Assembly (NCBI GenBank): GCA_023441805.1
Contig: JAEZNO010000020.1
Coordinates: 30,317 to 94,316, forward strand
DNA length: 64,000 nt
Direction of reading: 5' to 3'
Source: Bacteroidota bacterium
Lineage (GTDB): Bacteria > Bacteroidota > Bacteroidia > Bacteroidales > Lentimicrobiaceae
Shown: positions 28,040 through 36,407 of the stretch, piece by piece
How the letters are laid out: the number at the start of each line of letters is the position of its first letter
How positions within the stretch are numbered: position 1 is the first letter of the stretch
Made by a program: the position numbers and the translations under genes
The notes under the pieces: generated by a model
The model's database searches: none
The model's input: the letters and a program-made list of their open reading frames with translations, nothing else
Told to the model about the DNA's origin: nothing

Positions 28040-28411
28040 ATGAAAAAGAAAAAAATCCTCATTGCTGAGGATAATCTGATTAATCAAAAGGTGGCACTTT
28101 TGATGCTCAAGAAGTTTGATCAAATTATTGAGCTTGCTGACAATGGTTTGGTTGCTGTTGAGAAATTTAAGAGTAATCACTACGATCTCGTCCTGATGGA
28201 CCTTCACATGCCTGAACTTGACGGGTTTGAAGCTGCCAGAAAGATTCGCGAGATAGAGGATGCAGAGCAGAGACCTGTTAAAACAAAGATATTTGCCATG
28301 ACTGCCAGCTCGGTTTACGATGAGAGGGAAAATTGTATAAATGCCGGAATGGATGGCTATTTGGCAAAACCCTTCAGGAATGATGATGTAATGGCATTAT
28401 TGGCAGGATAA
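28040..28411 (+). CDS. Stand-alone response-regulator receiver protein (CheY-like)
   Basis: A 123-residue single receiver domain with no output domain. Phosphorylation site Asp54 (LVLMDLHMPELDGFE), acidic pocket Glu10-Asp11, Thr88 (FAMTASS) and Lys110 (YLAKPF) are all present, so it should be active. The DNLINQKVALLMLKK and MPELDGFEAARKIR motifs match receivers found in hybrid histidine kinases rather than CheY proper, so it may be a shuttle receiver in a phosphorelay. No kinase lies beside it. A G-rich stretch at 28024-28030 precedes the start. It converges on the ABC gene with a 32-bp gap. Confidence 0.92.
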   Translation: MKKKKILIAEDNLINQKVALLMLKKFDQIIELADNGLVAVEKFKSNHYDLVLMDLHMPELDGFEAARKIREIEDAEQRPVKTKIFAMTASSVYDERENCINAGMDGYLAKPFRNDDVMALLAG

Positions 28412-28443
28412 TTCATCCTGTACTTCAATATCTAAACATTACC

Positions 28444-30183
28444 TTATAATCCCGGTATTGCACCTATAAGCTTTCTGGTGTATTCATTTTCAGGAGCTGC
28501 ATATATGTCATCGGCATCTCCTTCTTCAACTATCTTACCGCTCTTCATTACCAGCATCCTGTCGGACATATACTTTACGACTGAAAGGTCGTGTGAGATA
28601 AAAATATAAGTGAAGCCATATTCCTGTTTCAGATCATTCAGCAAGTTGAGTACCTGAGCCTGAACTGAAACATCAAGTGCAGAGACTGATTCATCACAAA
28701 TCAATAGTGTTGGTTGTACCACAAGAGCTCTGGCTATACAAATTCGTTGCCTCTGGCCGCCTGAAAACTGATGCGGGTACCTGTTATAGTGTTCGGGTGA
28801 TAAGCCTACCTTCTCAAGCAATTCAAATACTTTGTCTTTCCTTTCCCGATCAGTACGAAGGAGTTTATGGGCAATCATTGGTTCCATAATTGCCTGACCA
28901 GCTGTTAATCTTGGGTTTAAGGATGAGTATGGGTCCTGGAATACAATCTGCATTCTCTTTCTCATTTCTCTTAAACCGGTAGTAGTAAGTGAAGTCACAT
29001 CGTTTTCTTCAAATAGTACTTTCCCTAAAGTTGGCTCAGTGAGTCGCAGAATTGCTCTTCCAAGGGTGGTTTTGCCGCAACCTGATTCACCAACCAATCC
29101 TAAAGTTTCACCCTTAAATACATCGAAACTTACACCCTCAACTGCTTTATAGTACTCTCTTTTTCTCTTTAACCAACTTTTATGAAGAGGATAATAGACT
29201 GATAAATCGCGTACCTTAAGGATTGGATCAGCTGAGTACAATTGTGAATGCCTGTTTTTGCGCTCATCAGTTGTTTCGGCATTACTCCACTTATCGGATT
29301 CATTAGACGCCATTCCATTATTCAGGAAATCGGCTACTGTCGGTAATTTCTTCAATCTCACCTTCATCGAAGGTCTGCAAGCTATAAGGCCTTTTGTATA
29401 AGGTTGTTGAGGATTATGGAAAATAGCGGAGGTAAGTCCCTGTTCTACAATCTTGCCTTTATGCATAACAAGAACTCTGTTGGTGATTTCAGAAATGACA
29501 CCTAAATCATGACTAATGAAAATGAGGCTGAGGTTTAGCTTTTGCTGCAGATCTTTGAGAAGGGCTAATATTGATTTTTGGACTGTAACATCTAATGCTG
29601 TGGTAGGTTCGTCAGCTATGAGGATTTCAGGGGAGCATGATATTGCCATTGCAATCATTACTCTTTGTTTTTGGCCGCCAGATAGTTCATGGGGATAGGC
29701 ATTGAAAGCAAATTCAGGATTTGGAAGTAATACATCTCTGAATAATTTTAGGGTGTGCGCCTTAGCCTGTGCTTTATTATATTTCAAATGCAGCATTATC
29801 GATTCGGTGATCTGTTTACCGCATCGCATTACAGGGTTGAGTGAAGTCATGGGTTCCTGGAAGATCATGGCAATCTTATTTCCCCTGACTTTCCTCATTT
29901 CAGCAGAGGGTAATTTAAGTAAATCGGTACTAGTAGATTCGGAAGTATAGATAATCTCTCCTGAATCTATTCTACTGATCTTATCAGGCAATAACCTGAG
30001 CACGGATAGTGAAGTGACCGATTTCCCTGAACCACTTTCACCAACAATGCCAAGTGTCTCACCTTTATTCAGCGTAAAGCTCACATCATCAACTGCACGA
30101 ACCCATCCGGTTTCATCTCTGAATGAAATAGCCAGATTGCTCACTCTTAGTTGAATGTTATGGTTTTCCTGAGATGACTCCAT
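28444..30183 (-). CDS. ABC transporter protein with two fused ATPase domains (oligopeptide/dipeptide type)
   Basis: A 579-residue fusion of DppD-like and DppF-like ATPases, like GsiA/YejF. NBD1: GIVGESGSGKSVTSL, LSGGQKQRVMIAMA, LIADEPTTALDVTVQ. NBD2: GLVGESGCGKTTLGRAIL, FSGGQRQRICIARAL, LLICDESVSALDVSVQ (Ser in place of the usual Pro). A short oligopeptide-type segment (NPQQPYTKGLIACRPS) follows NBD1. The longer frame to 30285 runs into rodA; the ATG at 30183 (MESSQENHN) leaves a 19-nt gap after rodA and is the better start. No permease or binding-protein gene lies nearby. It probably powers peptide import. Confidence 0.92.
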   Translation of the reverse strand: MESSQENHNIQLRVSNLAISFRDETGWVRAVDDVSFTLNKGETLGIVGESGSGKSVTSLSVLRLLPDKISRIDSGEIIYTSESTSTDLLKLPSAEMRKVRGNKIAMIFQEPMTSLNPVMRCGKQITESIMLHLKYNKAQAKAHTLKLFRDVLLPNPEFAFNAYPHELSGGQKQRVMIAMAISCSPEILIADEPTTALDVTVQKSILALLKDLQQKLNLSLIFISHDLGVISEITNRVLVMHKGKIVEQGLTSAIFHNPQQPYTKGLIACRPSMKVRLKKLPTVADFLNNGMASNESDKWSNAETTDERKNRHSQLYSADPILKVRDLSVYYPLHKSWLKRKREYYKAVEGVSFDVFKGETLGLVGESGCGKTTLGRAILRLTEPTLGKVLFEENDVTSLTTTGLREMRKRMQIVFQDPYSSLNPRLTAGQAIMEPMIAHKLLRTDRERKDKVFELLEKVGLSPEHYNRYPHQFSGGQRQRICIARALVVQPTLLICDESVSALDVSVQAQVLNLLNDLKQEYGFTYIFISHDLSVVKYMSDRMLVMKSGKIVEEGDADDIYAAPENEYTRKLIGAIPGL

Positions 30184-30202
30184 ATGAGTTTTTCTGAAAG
30201 TG

Positions 30203-31462
30203 CTAGAGTAAAGCGTTTCGGTTAATATCCTGTTTGATAAAGATAAATAATAGAATGGTAAATGCCCACAAAGATGAACCTCCATAGCTGAAAAAGGGAA
30301 GTGGAATACCGATTACAGGCACTAATCCGATGGTCATTCCAATATTTATAACAAAGTGGAAGAACAGGATGGAAGCCACTCCGTAACCATAAACCCTGCT
30401 GAAATCCGATCGTTGTCGTTCGGCAACCTGTATAATTCTCATTAGTAATATCAGAAATAGAGCAATGACAACGGTTGAACCGACAAAGCCCCATTCTTCA
30501 CCCACAGTGCAAAAAATGAAATCAGTACTTTGTTCGGGCACGAAGTTGTATTTAGTTTGTGTGCCATTCAGATATCCTTTCCCAAAGAATCCTCCTGATC
30601 CAATGGCTATTTTTGACTGATTAACATTATAGCCTACGCCTTTAAGATCAAGGGTCTTGCCTAAAAGTACATTAATTCTGGCTTTTTGGTGTTCACCAAG
30701 GAAGTTCTCAACTCCTTTTTCAACACTGTAGGTTAATCCGATTGATAATATCAATAACCCTATTAAAGTTATAGTATTTCTTCGGGTGCGCTTTATAAAG
30801 AAGAATAAAATCCCTGCAAGGATAGTAAGTAAGATAATAACATATAATGTTCCTACCATCAGTGTGGAGATGGAGATCATCACAACCAACACTCCAGCAA
30901 CAAGGAAATTACCCGATAACCCCATCCTGTAAAGCACCAGACTAAAAGAGCTGTACACAAGGGCTGAGCCTGTATCGTTTTGCAGAAGAATAAGGGATGC
31001 GGGTAATCCCATAAAGAATAGCGGTATCAGCTTGTTCTTTGTCAGCGACAGATTAAGATGTTGTCCACTAAAAAACTTAGCTAACGCCAGATTTGTAGCA
31101 AACTTTGCAAATTCAGCCGGTTGGAGGGCAAATCCGCCAATCTGAAACCATGATTTTGAACCGGATACTTCAGTACCTATTGCCAGAACTATCAGTAAGA
31201 GGGCTATCATAAAACCATATATCAGGTAGGCAAATGTGCTGAAGAATCGGGCATCAGTGAGTAATATCAACAATCCCAGGAACAATGACGAAATAATCCA
31301 AATCAGCTGCTTCCCATAGCTCTGTGTAATATCGAAAATACTGTTGTGATCTTCGTTATAGACGGCTGCATATATATTTAGCCAGCCCATCACAACCAGG
31401 ATAAGATAGAGCCAGACTAGTGTCCAGTCGATATTGTTGAATATGTTATTTCTTTCCCGCAA
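30203..31462 (-). CDS. rodA: Rod-shape-determining glycosyltransferase RodA
   Basis: A 419-residue SEDS-family peptidoglycan polymerase with about ten TM helices. Recognisable segments: WLNIYAAVYNEDHN, ISSLFLGLLILLTDARFF, IGGFALQPAEFAKFATNLALAKFFS, FVPEQSTDFIFCTVGEEWGFVG (the conserved PEQSTDFIF motif) and the C-terminal VPVIGIPLPFFSYGGSSLWAF. It works with the class B PBP encoded just upstream, whose 3' end overlaps it by 17 bp, indicating translational coupling. Role: cell elongation. Confidence 0.96.
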   Translation of the reverse strand: MRERNNIFNNIDWTLVWLYLILVVMGWLNIYAAVYNEDHNSIFDITQSYGKQLIWIISSLFLGLLILLTDARFFSTFAYLIYGFMIALLLIVLAIGTEVSGSKSWFQIGGFALQPAEFAKFATNLALAKFFSGQHLNLSLTKNKLIPLFFMGLPASLILLQNDTGSALVYSSFSLVLYRMGLSGNFLVAGVLVVMISISTLMVGTLYVIILLTILAGILFFFIKRTRRNTITLIGLLILSIGLTYSVEKGVENFLGEHQKARINVLLGKTLDLKGVGYNVNQSKIAIGSGGFFGKGYLNGTQTKYNFVPEQSTDFIFCTVGEEWGFVGSTVVIALFLILLMRIIQVAERQRSDFSRVYGYGVASILFFHFVINIGMTIGLVPVIGIPLPFFSYGGSSLWAFTILLFIFIKQDINRNALL

Positions 31463-33260
31463 TGTCTTGTATCAGATTAGCGTCTAACATTCTCTGTTCT
31501 ATATCGGTACGTTTAACAGTACCGGTAAGGTATTTTTCCATCATTAAAGAGGCGATAGGTAGCGCCCAGGTTGCACCAAAGCCGGCATTCTCAATTACCA
31601 CGGCAATAGCTATTTGTGGGTTATCGGCAGGAGCAAAGGCAATGAATAGCGAATGGTCTTCGCCATGCGGATTTTCAGCAGTACCTGTTTTACCTGCCAT
31701 GGTAACACCTTCTATCTGATACCAACGTGCGGTACCCAGTGTTGCCACCTGTCGCATTCCTTCAACGGCAATCTCAAAATACTCTTTATTAATACTTGAC
31801 TGGTGTCTTTCCCATTCAGTTTTTTCAGAACCAATTGACTTAACCACGTGAGGAACAACGTAATCTCCTCTGTTTGCAAATGTTGCTGCTAGGTTGGCCA
31901 GCTGAAGTGGAGTAACAAGTATTTCACCCTGTCCGATTGATAGTGAACGTATAGTCATAGAGTTCCAGCGACCTTTACCGTAAATCTTGTCGAACGTCTC
32001 AGCCGAGGGAATATTACCGCTCATTTCATACTGAATATCTGTACCAAGCTTTTGACCAAAGCCCATACTCATAACATGTTTTCTCCATGCTTCATAGTTG
32101 GCTCGGATATTGCCATGACCGGCACTACTGATTATAGATTTGAAAACCTGCCAATGGAATGGATTGCATGATTGTTGGATAGCAACGTAAACATCCAGTG
32201 GGGATTGGTGATTATGGGTGCAACGAATAGGAGAGGAGCCCGGCCCCTGACAGGAATAATGAGTACCTGTTGTGAGAGTACCTTCCTGCAGACCGACCAG
32301 GTCGTTAACCATTTTGAAAGTTGATCCGGGTGGGTATGCACCCATCATTGCCCTGTTAAGTAACGGTTTTACCGGGTCTTCTGATAACAGCTTAAAATTG
32401 TGTCCCCTGACTCTTCCCACAAGAAGATTAGGGTCATACGACGGACTGGAAAGAAAAGCAAGAATTTCGCCTGTTGCGGGTTCTATTGCAACCACACTTC
32501 CCATCTTATTTTGCATGAGCTTCTCACCATATTCCTGAAGGTCACCATCAATGGTAAGAATAAGATCATGCCCCATGGCTGATGCAGTATCAAAACGGCC
32601 CTCAGCATAACTGCCCACCTCACGGTTATGAACATCAACCATTTTGATCTTCATCCCTTTCTTACCCCTAAGGATTTCTTCATAGGCTTTCTCAATTCCG
32701 CTTATGCCTATATAGTCACCTGATTTGTAGTAAGGATTATTTTCAATGATATTCTGGGTAACTTCACCAACGTAACCGAAAAGATGTGCTCCAATGGGTT
32801 TAGGATATTTTCTTAAAGTACGGGGCTGAACGAAAAAGCCTTTAAACCTGTACATTTTCTCTTCCAGATACCCGTAGGTTTCCTTTGAGATCTGCTTTTC
32901 AAACAAACTTGGCTTATATCGGGAGTATTTTTTTGCTTTATCAAGTCTTTCCCGGAATCCTTCAATAGGAATATCAAGCAAACGACAAAATTCAGCAGTA
33001 TCGATATCCTTTACCTGAGCCGGGAGCACCATTAAGTCGTAAACTGCTTCGTTGTATACCAACAATTTACCATTGCGGTCATAAATCAGACCACGTGCAG
33101 GATAGACGGTCACATAACGTAACACATTGTTATTGGCTGATAAAGCATAACTTTTATCAATGACTTGAATATAGAATAATCGGGTAATGTAAATTATTCC
33201 GATAATGAGGAAAATAGCAATAACAGTTTGTTGTCGCGAAACATTAGTAGTCCTGGCCAT
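31446..33260 (-). CDS. mrdA: Penicillin-binding protein 2 (elongation transpeptidase)
   Basis: A 604-residue class B PBP. An N-terminal TM anchor (about 10-30) and the pedestal domain with VYPARGLIYDRNG are followed by the transpeptidase domain: Ser313-x-x-Lys316 (PPGSTFK), SxN as Ser364-Cys-Asn366 and Lys524-Thr-Gly (AGKTGTAENP). Length is in range. It overlaps rodA by 17 bp and lies 14 bp downstream of cysN. The usual mreBCD genes are not upstream here; sulfate-activation genes take that place. Confidence 0.96.
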   Translation of the reverse strand: MARTTNVSRQQTVIAIFLIIGIIYITRLFYIQVIDKSYALSANNNVLRYVTVYPARGLIYDRNGKLLVYNEAVYDLMVLPAQVKDIDTAEFCRLLDIPIEGFRERLDKAKKYSRYKPSLFEKQISKETYGYLEEKMYRFKGFFVQPRTLRKYPKPIGAHLFGYVGEVTQNIIENNPYYKSGDYIGISGIEKAYEEILRGKKGMKIKMVDVHNREVGSYAEGRFDTASAMGHDLILTIDGDLQEYGEKLMQNKMGSVVAIEPATGEILAFLSSPSYDPNLLVGRVRGHNFKLLSEDPVKPLLNRAMMGAYPPGSTFKMVNDLVGLQEGTLTTGTHYSCQGPGSSPIRCTHNHQSPLDVYVAIQQSCNPFHWQVFKSIISSAGHGNIRANYEAWRKHVMSMGFGQKLGTDIQYEMSGNIPSAETFDKIYGKGRWNSMTIRSLSIGQGEILVTPLQLANLAATFANRGDYVVPHVVKSIGSEKTEWERHQSSINKEYFEIAVEGMRQVATLGTARWYQIEGVTMAGKTGTAENPHGEDHSLFIAFAPADNPQIAIAVVIENAGFGATWALPIASLMMEKYLTGTVKRTDIEQRMLDANLIQDIAGKK

Positions 33261-33274
33261 TTCCTCCTCTTACT

Positions 33275-34546
33275 TTAGATAACCATACCGACACCTACTG
33301 TATTATTTGTTGCCTCGTCAATCAGGATCAAAGCTCCTGTCCTCCTGTTTTTCTTGTAAGGGTCAATAAATAACGGTTTTGTGGTTTTTAATCTTACACA
33401 GGCAATATCATTTAACTTCACCATTGTGTCGTTGAATGATTCAAGTGTATTAACATTTACTTTGTATTTAACCTCTTTCACAATACAGCGTACCTCATGG
33501 GTAGTGTGCTTTATTGCGTATTTGCCATTTACCATCAATGGCTTTTCGTTCATCCAGCACATCATTACATCAAACTCCTGAGTAACCTCGGGAAGGTTAT
33601 CGGGTTTTACCAACATATCGCCACGACTGATGTCAATATCATCTTCAAGACACAGCGTAATTGATTGTGGGGGAAATGCTTCGGGGAGGGATTCCTTATA
33701 GGAATCGATAGATTTAATTCGTGTTTTCAGCATTGAAGGCAAAACGATTACCTCATCACCGGGATGAAAAACTCCGCCGGCAACTCTTCCTGCATATCCT
33801 CTGTAATCGTGGTATTCATCCGAAAGGGGTCTGATTATATATTGAACGGGGAAACGTGCATCATCAAGATTATGATCTTCACCAATTTCAATGGTTTCAA
33901 GCACATGCATGAGGGTTCCGTTATTATACCATGGCATGTTGTTGGATGGCTGCACAATGTTATCACCAAGCAATGCACTAATGGGTACAAAGAAAATCTC
34001 TTTCAAGTCAAGCTTTTTGCTGAACTCTGAATATGCACTCTTGATGGATTCAAAGACTTCTTCACGAAAGTCAACAAGGTCCATTTTATTAATGCAGACA
34101 ATGACATGTGGTATTCTTAGAAGTGATGCAATATATGAATGGCGGCATGTTTGTTCGGTTACACCATTACGGGCATCAATAAGGATAATAGCGGCGTTTG
34201 CTGTTGATGCGCCTGTAACCATGTTACGGGTATACTGAATATGACCGGGTGTATCAGCTATAATAAACTTCCTTTTCGGGGTGGCAAAATACCTGTAAGC
34301 CACATCAATAGTGATTCCCTGCTCTCGTTCAGCCCTAAGCCCGTCAGTAAGTAAAGCGAGGTCAACGTGTTCATTTCCTCTACGAATGCTTGCCCTCTTA
34401 ATGGCTTCAAGCTGATCCTCAAAAATCGACTTACTGTCATAAAGCAATCGCCCTATAAGTGTACTCTTTCCGTCATCAACACTTCCTGCAGTAGTAAACC
34501 GCAGAAGCTCCATGTCGAGATATCCCTTTGTTGAAAATTCAGTCAT
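33275..34546 (-). CDS. cysN: Sulfate adenylyltransferase subunit 1 (GTPase)
   Basis: A 423-residue EF-Tu-like GTPase that drives ATP sulfurylase (CysD) to make adenosine 5'-phosphosulfate. G motifs: TAGSVDDGKSTLIGRLLYDSK, ADTPGHIQYTRNM and INKMDLVDF, plus LTDGLRAEREQGITIDVAYRYF (switch I). The beta-barrel C-terminal domains follow. There is no fused CysC kinase domain, since cysC is separate. It lies 161 bp downstream of cysD across a repeat element and 14 bp upstream of mrdA. Confidence 0.96.
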   Translation of the reverse strand: MTEFSTKGYLDMELLRFTTAGSVDDGKSTLIGRLLYDSKSIFEDQLEAIKRASIRRGNEHVDLALLTDGLRAEREQGITIDVAYRYFATPKRKFIIADTPGHIQYTRNMVTGASTANAAIILIDARNGVTEQTCRHSYIASLLRIPHVIVCINKMDLVDFREEVFESIKSAYSEFSKKLDLKEIFFVPISALLGDNIVQPSNNMPWYNNGTLMHVLETIEIGEDHNLDDARFPVQYIIRPLSDEYHDYRGYAGRVAGGVFHPGDEVIVLPSMLKTRIKSIDSYKESLPEAFPPQSITLCLEDDIDISRGDMLVKPDNLPEVTQEFDVMMCWMNEKPLMVNGKYAIKHTTHEVRCIVKEVKYKVNVNTLESFNDTMVKLNDIACVRLKTTKPLFIDPYKKNRRTGALILIDEATNNTVGVGMVI

Positions 34547-34575
34547 TTATGTTAGCTTTAATCACCTCACCCCGA

Positions 34576-34657
34576 ACCCCTGTCCAACGCCTCGACGAAA
34601 AAGCTCGGCTACCGGCAAGGGGTGTTCTACCTCTCAAACCCCTCCTATAGCAAGGGG
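34576..34657. repeat. Palindromic repeat element between cysD and cysN
   Basis: Alternating CCCCT/AGGGG arms: ACCCCT at 34576-34581, AGGGGT at 34618-34623, ACCCCT at 34638-34643, AGGGG at 34653-34657. The last two form a short hairpin. It sits inside a same-strand operon and resembles dispersed intergenic palindromes. Confidence 0.45.
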
Positions 34658-34678
34658 CTTCGCATTGGTGGAAGGTGA

Positions 34679-34706
34679 ATTCATTATTCATCTTTCATCA
34701 TTCACC
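34679..34706. repeat. Heptamer tandem repeat abutting the cysD stop codon
   Basis: Four 7-nt units in exact register: ATTCATT, ATTCATC, TTTCATC, ATTCACC, ending one base before the cysD stop codon. Confidence 0.6.
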
Positions 34707-34707
34707 A

Positions 34708-35616
34708 TTAAAAATACCCTTCTTTCTTCCTGTCTTCCATTGCAGCTTCTGACCGAAGATCATCGGCTCTGCCACCTCTTTCGGTAATACGGGTAGCTGC
34801 AATCTCATCAATTATATCCTCAATACTGTTTGCAGTAGATAAGGTGAGGCCTGTGCAGGTTATATCACCTATTGTTCTGCATCTTACAGTCTTCGTTTCA
34901 AAATATTCACCATCCTTGAGCTTCATAAAAGGAGCCTTTGCCAGCCACTGACCATCACGGTTGAAGACTTCACGTTCATGAGTGAAATAGAGGCTTGGCA
35001 ACTCAATGTTTTCGCGCATGATGTATTGCCAAACATCCATTTCAGTCCAATTGCTGATAGGGAAGACCCTGAAATGTTCTCCCACGTTCTTTCTACCGTT
35101 GAAGATATTCCATAGCTCAGGGCGTTGGTTTTTAGGGTCCCATTGGCCGAATTCATCTCTATGTGAGAAGAAGCGTTCTTTAGCTCTTGCCTTTTCTTCA
35201 TCGCGACGACCGCCACCCATTGCAGCATCAAATTTATATTTCTCAATTGTGTCAAGGAGAGTGGTTGTTTGAAGTATATTTCTGCTGGCATTTACACCTG
35301 TCTCTTCAACAACCCTGCCTTTATCTATACTTTCCTGAACTGAGCCCACATAAAGGGTAGCCCCGATCTTTTTAACCAGATTATCGCGATAAACTAGTGT
35401 CTCTTCGAAATTGTGCCCTGTATCAATGTGAAGTAACGGGAAGGGAAGTTTGGCAGGCCAAAATGCCTTTACAGCCAGGTGAGTCATCACTATTGAGTCC
35501 TTGCCACCTGAGAATAGCAGTACCGGTCGCTCAAATTGGGCAGCCACTTCACGTATGACATAGATGGATTCATACTCCAGCTCTTCAAGGTGTGTCAGGT
35601 TATATTTACTTTTCAT
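34708..35616 (-). CDS. cysD: Sulfate adenylyltransferase subunit 2
   Basis: A 302-residue PAPS-reductase-like ATP-pyrophosphatase that, with CysN, makes APS from ATP and sulfate. The PP-loop LLFSGGKDSIVMTHLA is at about residues 33-48, followed by FPLLHIDTGHNFEET, and the C-terminal RCRTIGDITCTGLTLSTANSIEDII end is canonical. Full length. It overlaps cysC by 11 bp, pointing to coupled translation. Confidence 0.97.
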   Translation of the reverse strand: MKSKYNLTHLEELEYESIYVIREVAAQFERPVLLFSGGKDSIVMTHLAVKAFWPAKLPFPLLHIDTGHNFEETLVYRDNLVKKIGATLYVGSVQESIDKGRVVEETGVNASRNILQTTTLLDTIEKYKFDAAMGGGRRDEEKARAKERFFSHRDEFGQWDPKNQRPELWNIFNGRKNVGEHFRVFPISNWTEMDVWQYIMRENIELPSLYFTHEREVFNRDGQWLAKAPFMKLKDGEYFETKTVRCRTIGDITCTGLTLSTANSIEDIIDEIAATRITERGGRADDLRSEAAMEDRKKEGYF

Positions 35617-36175
35617 TCCCGTTAATTAAAGGTAATAAGAATTGTAGTAATTCATTTATGCTGTCTGAAGGATTCCGTCCTTCAGTCGAGATTCTGATAT
35701 GAGGATTTTCGGGGACTTCAAATGGAGCGCTCACTCCTGTGAAGTTCTTTATTCGGCCTTCTCTGGCTTGACGGTACATTCCTTTAACATCCCTCTGTTC
35801 ACAGATATGCAAAGGTGCATCAACAAACACGTTAATAAAGTACTTGTCTCCTGTGATCTTTCCGGCCAGGTCTCTTAATTCATTAGTAGGTGTGATGAAA
35901 GCACAGATAGTGATAATTCCTGTCTCAGCAAAAAGTCTGGCTATTTCAGCTACCCTGCGGATGTTTTCCATCCGGTCGTTAATTGAGAACCCAAGGTCAC
36001 TGCATATGCCTTTTCGTGTAATATCGCCGTCAAGGGTTCTTACCAGGTATCCTGCCTCTGAGAGTGCTTTCGCCAACCCAATACCAATTGTTGTTTTACC
36101 TGAACAAGGTAATCCGCTAAGCCAAATTACTTTCCCGTTTTGTTTCAACTCATTCCAACTCAAATTGGTTTCCAT
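35606..36175 (-). CDS. cysC: Adenylylsulfate kinase
   Basis: A 189-residue APS kinase converting APS to PAPS. P-loop GLPCSGKTT at residues 21-29, RTLDGDITRKGICSDLGFSINDRMENIRRVAEIARLF, and FITPTNELRDLA in place of the more common FISP motif. First gene of the cysC-cysD-cysN set; its short upstream region has a promoter-like CAAATTTA on the plus strand. Products may feed sulfite formation or sulfotransferases; no reductase or sulfotransferase gene is in this window. Confidence 0.96.
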   Translation of the reverse strand: METNLSWNELKQNGKVIWLSGLPCSGKTTIGIGLAKALSEAGYLVRTLDGDITRKGICSDLGFSINDRMENIRRVAEIARLFAETGIITICAFITPTNELRDLAGKITGDKYFINVFVDAPLHICEQRDVKGMYRQAREGRIKNFTGVSAPFEVPENPHIRISTEGRNPSDSINELLQFLLPLINGNEK

Positions 36176-36198
36176 CCTCAGTTTCAGTATTCAGGAAG

Positions 36199-36226
36199 CA
36201 AATTTACTTTAATTTACTGATAACAA
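36199..36226 (-). promoter_or_regulatory. Candidate promoter of the cysC operon
   Basis: On the minus strand a TAAATTTG -7 box (36206-36199) is preceded by TTG (36226-36224) at 17-nt spacing, slightly short. The predicted start is about 17 nt before the cysC ATG. Confidence 0.4.
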
Positions 36227-36407
36227 AACAGATTCCCTAAAAAACCAGTTGTGTTACGATATGTGTCAAAAATACATCTTTTGACCAGGGACAGTCTAAT
36301 AAAATTTATACTCTGCTAATCTTTGAAAAATTCAGATTATGTGGGCAGACTTGGTACAAAGTGTATCAGATGAGCTGAGTTAAACGGCTTAGAAAAATGA
36401 CCGAATA

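Noticed and set aside
28444..30285. Longer N-terminus for the ABC protein, starting at 30285
   Set aside because: The extra 34 residues overlap the rodA 3' end and resemble no ABC N-terminus; the ATG at 30183 fits better.
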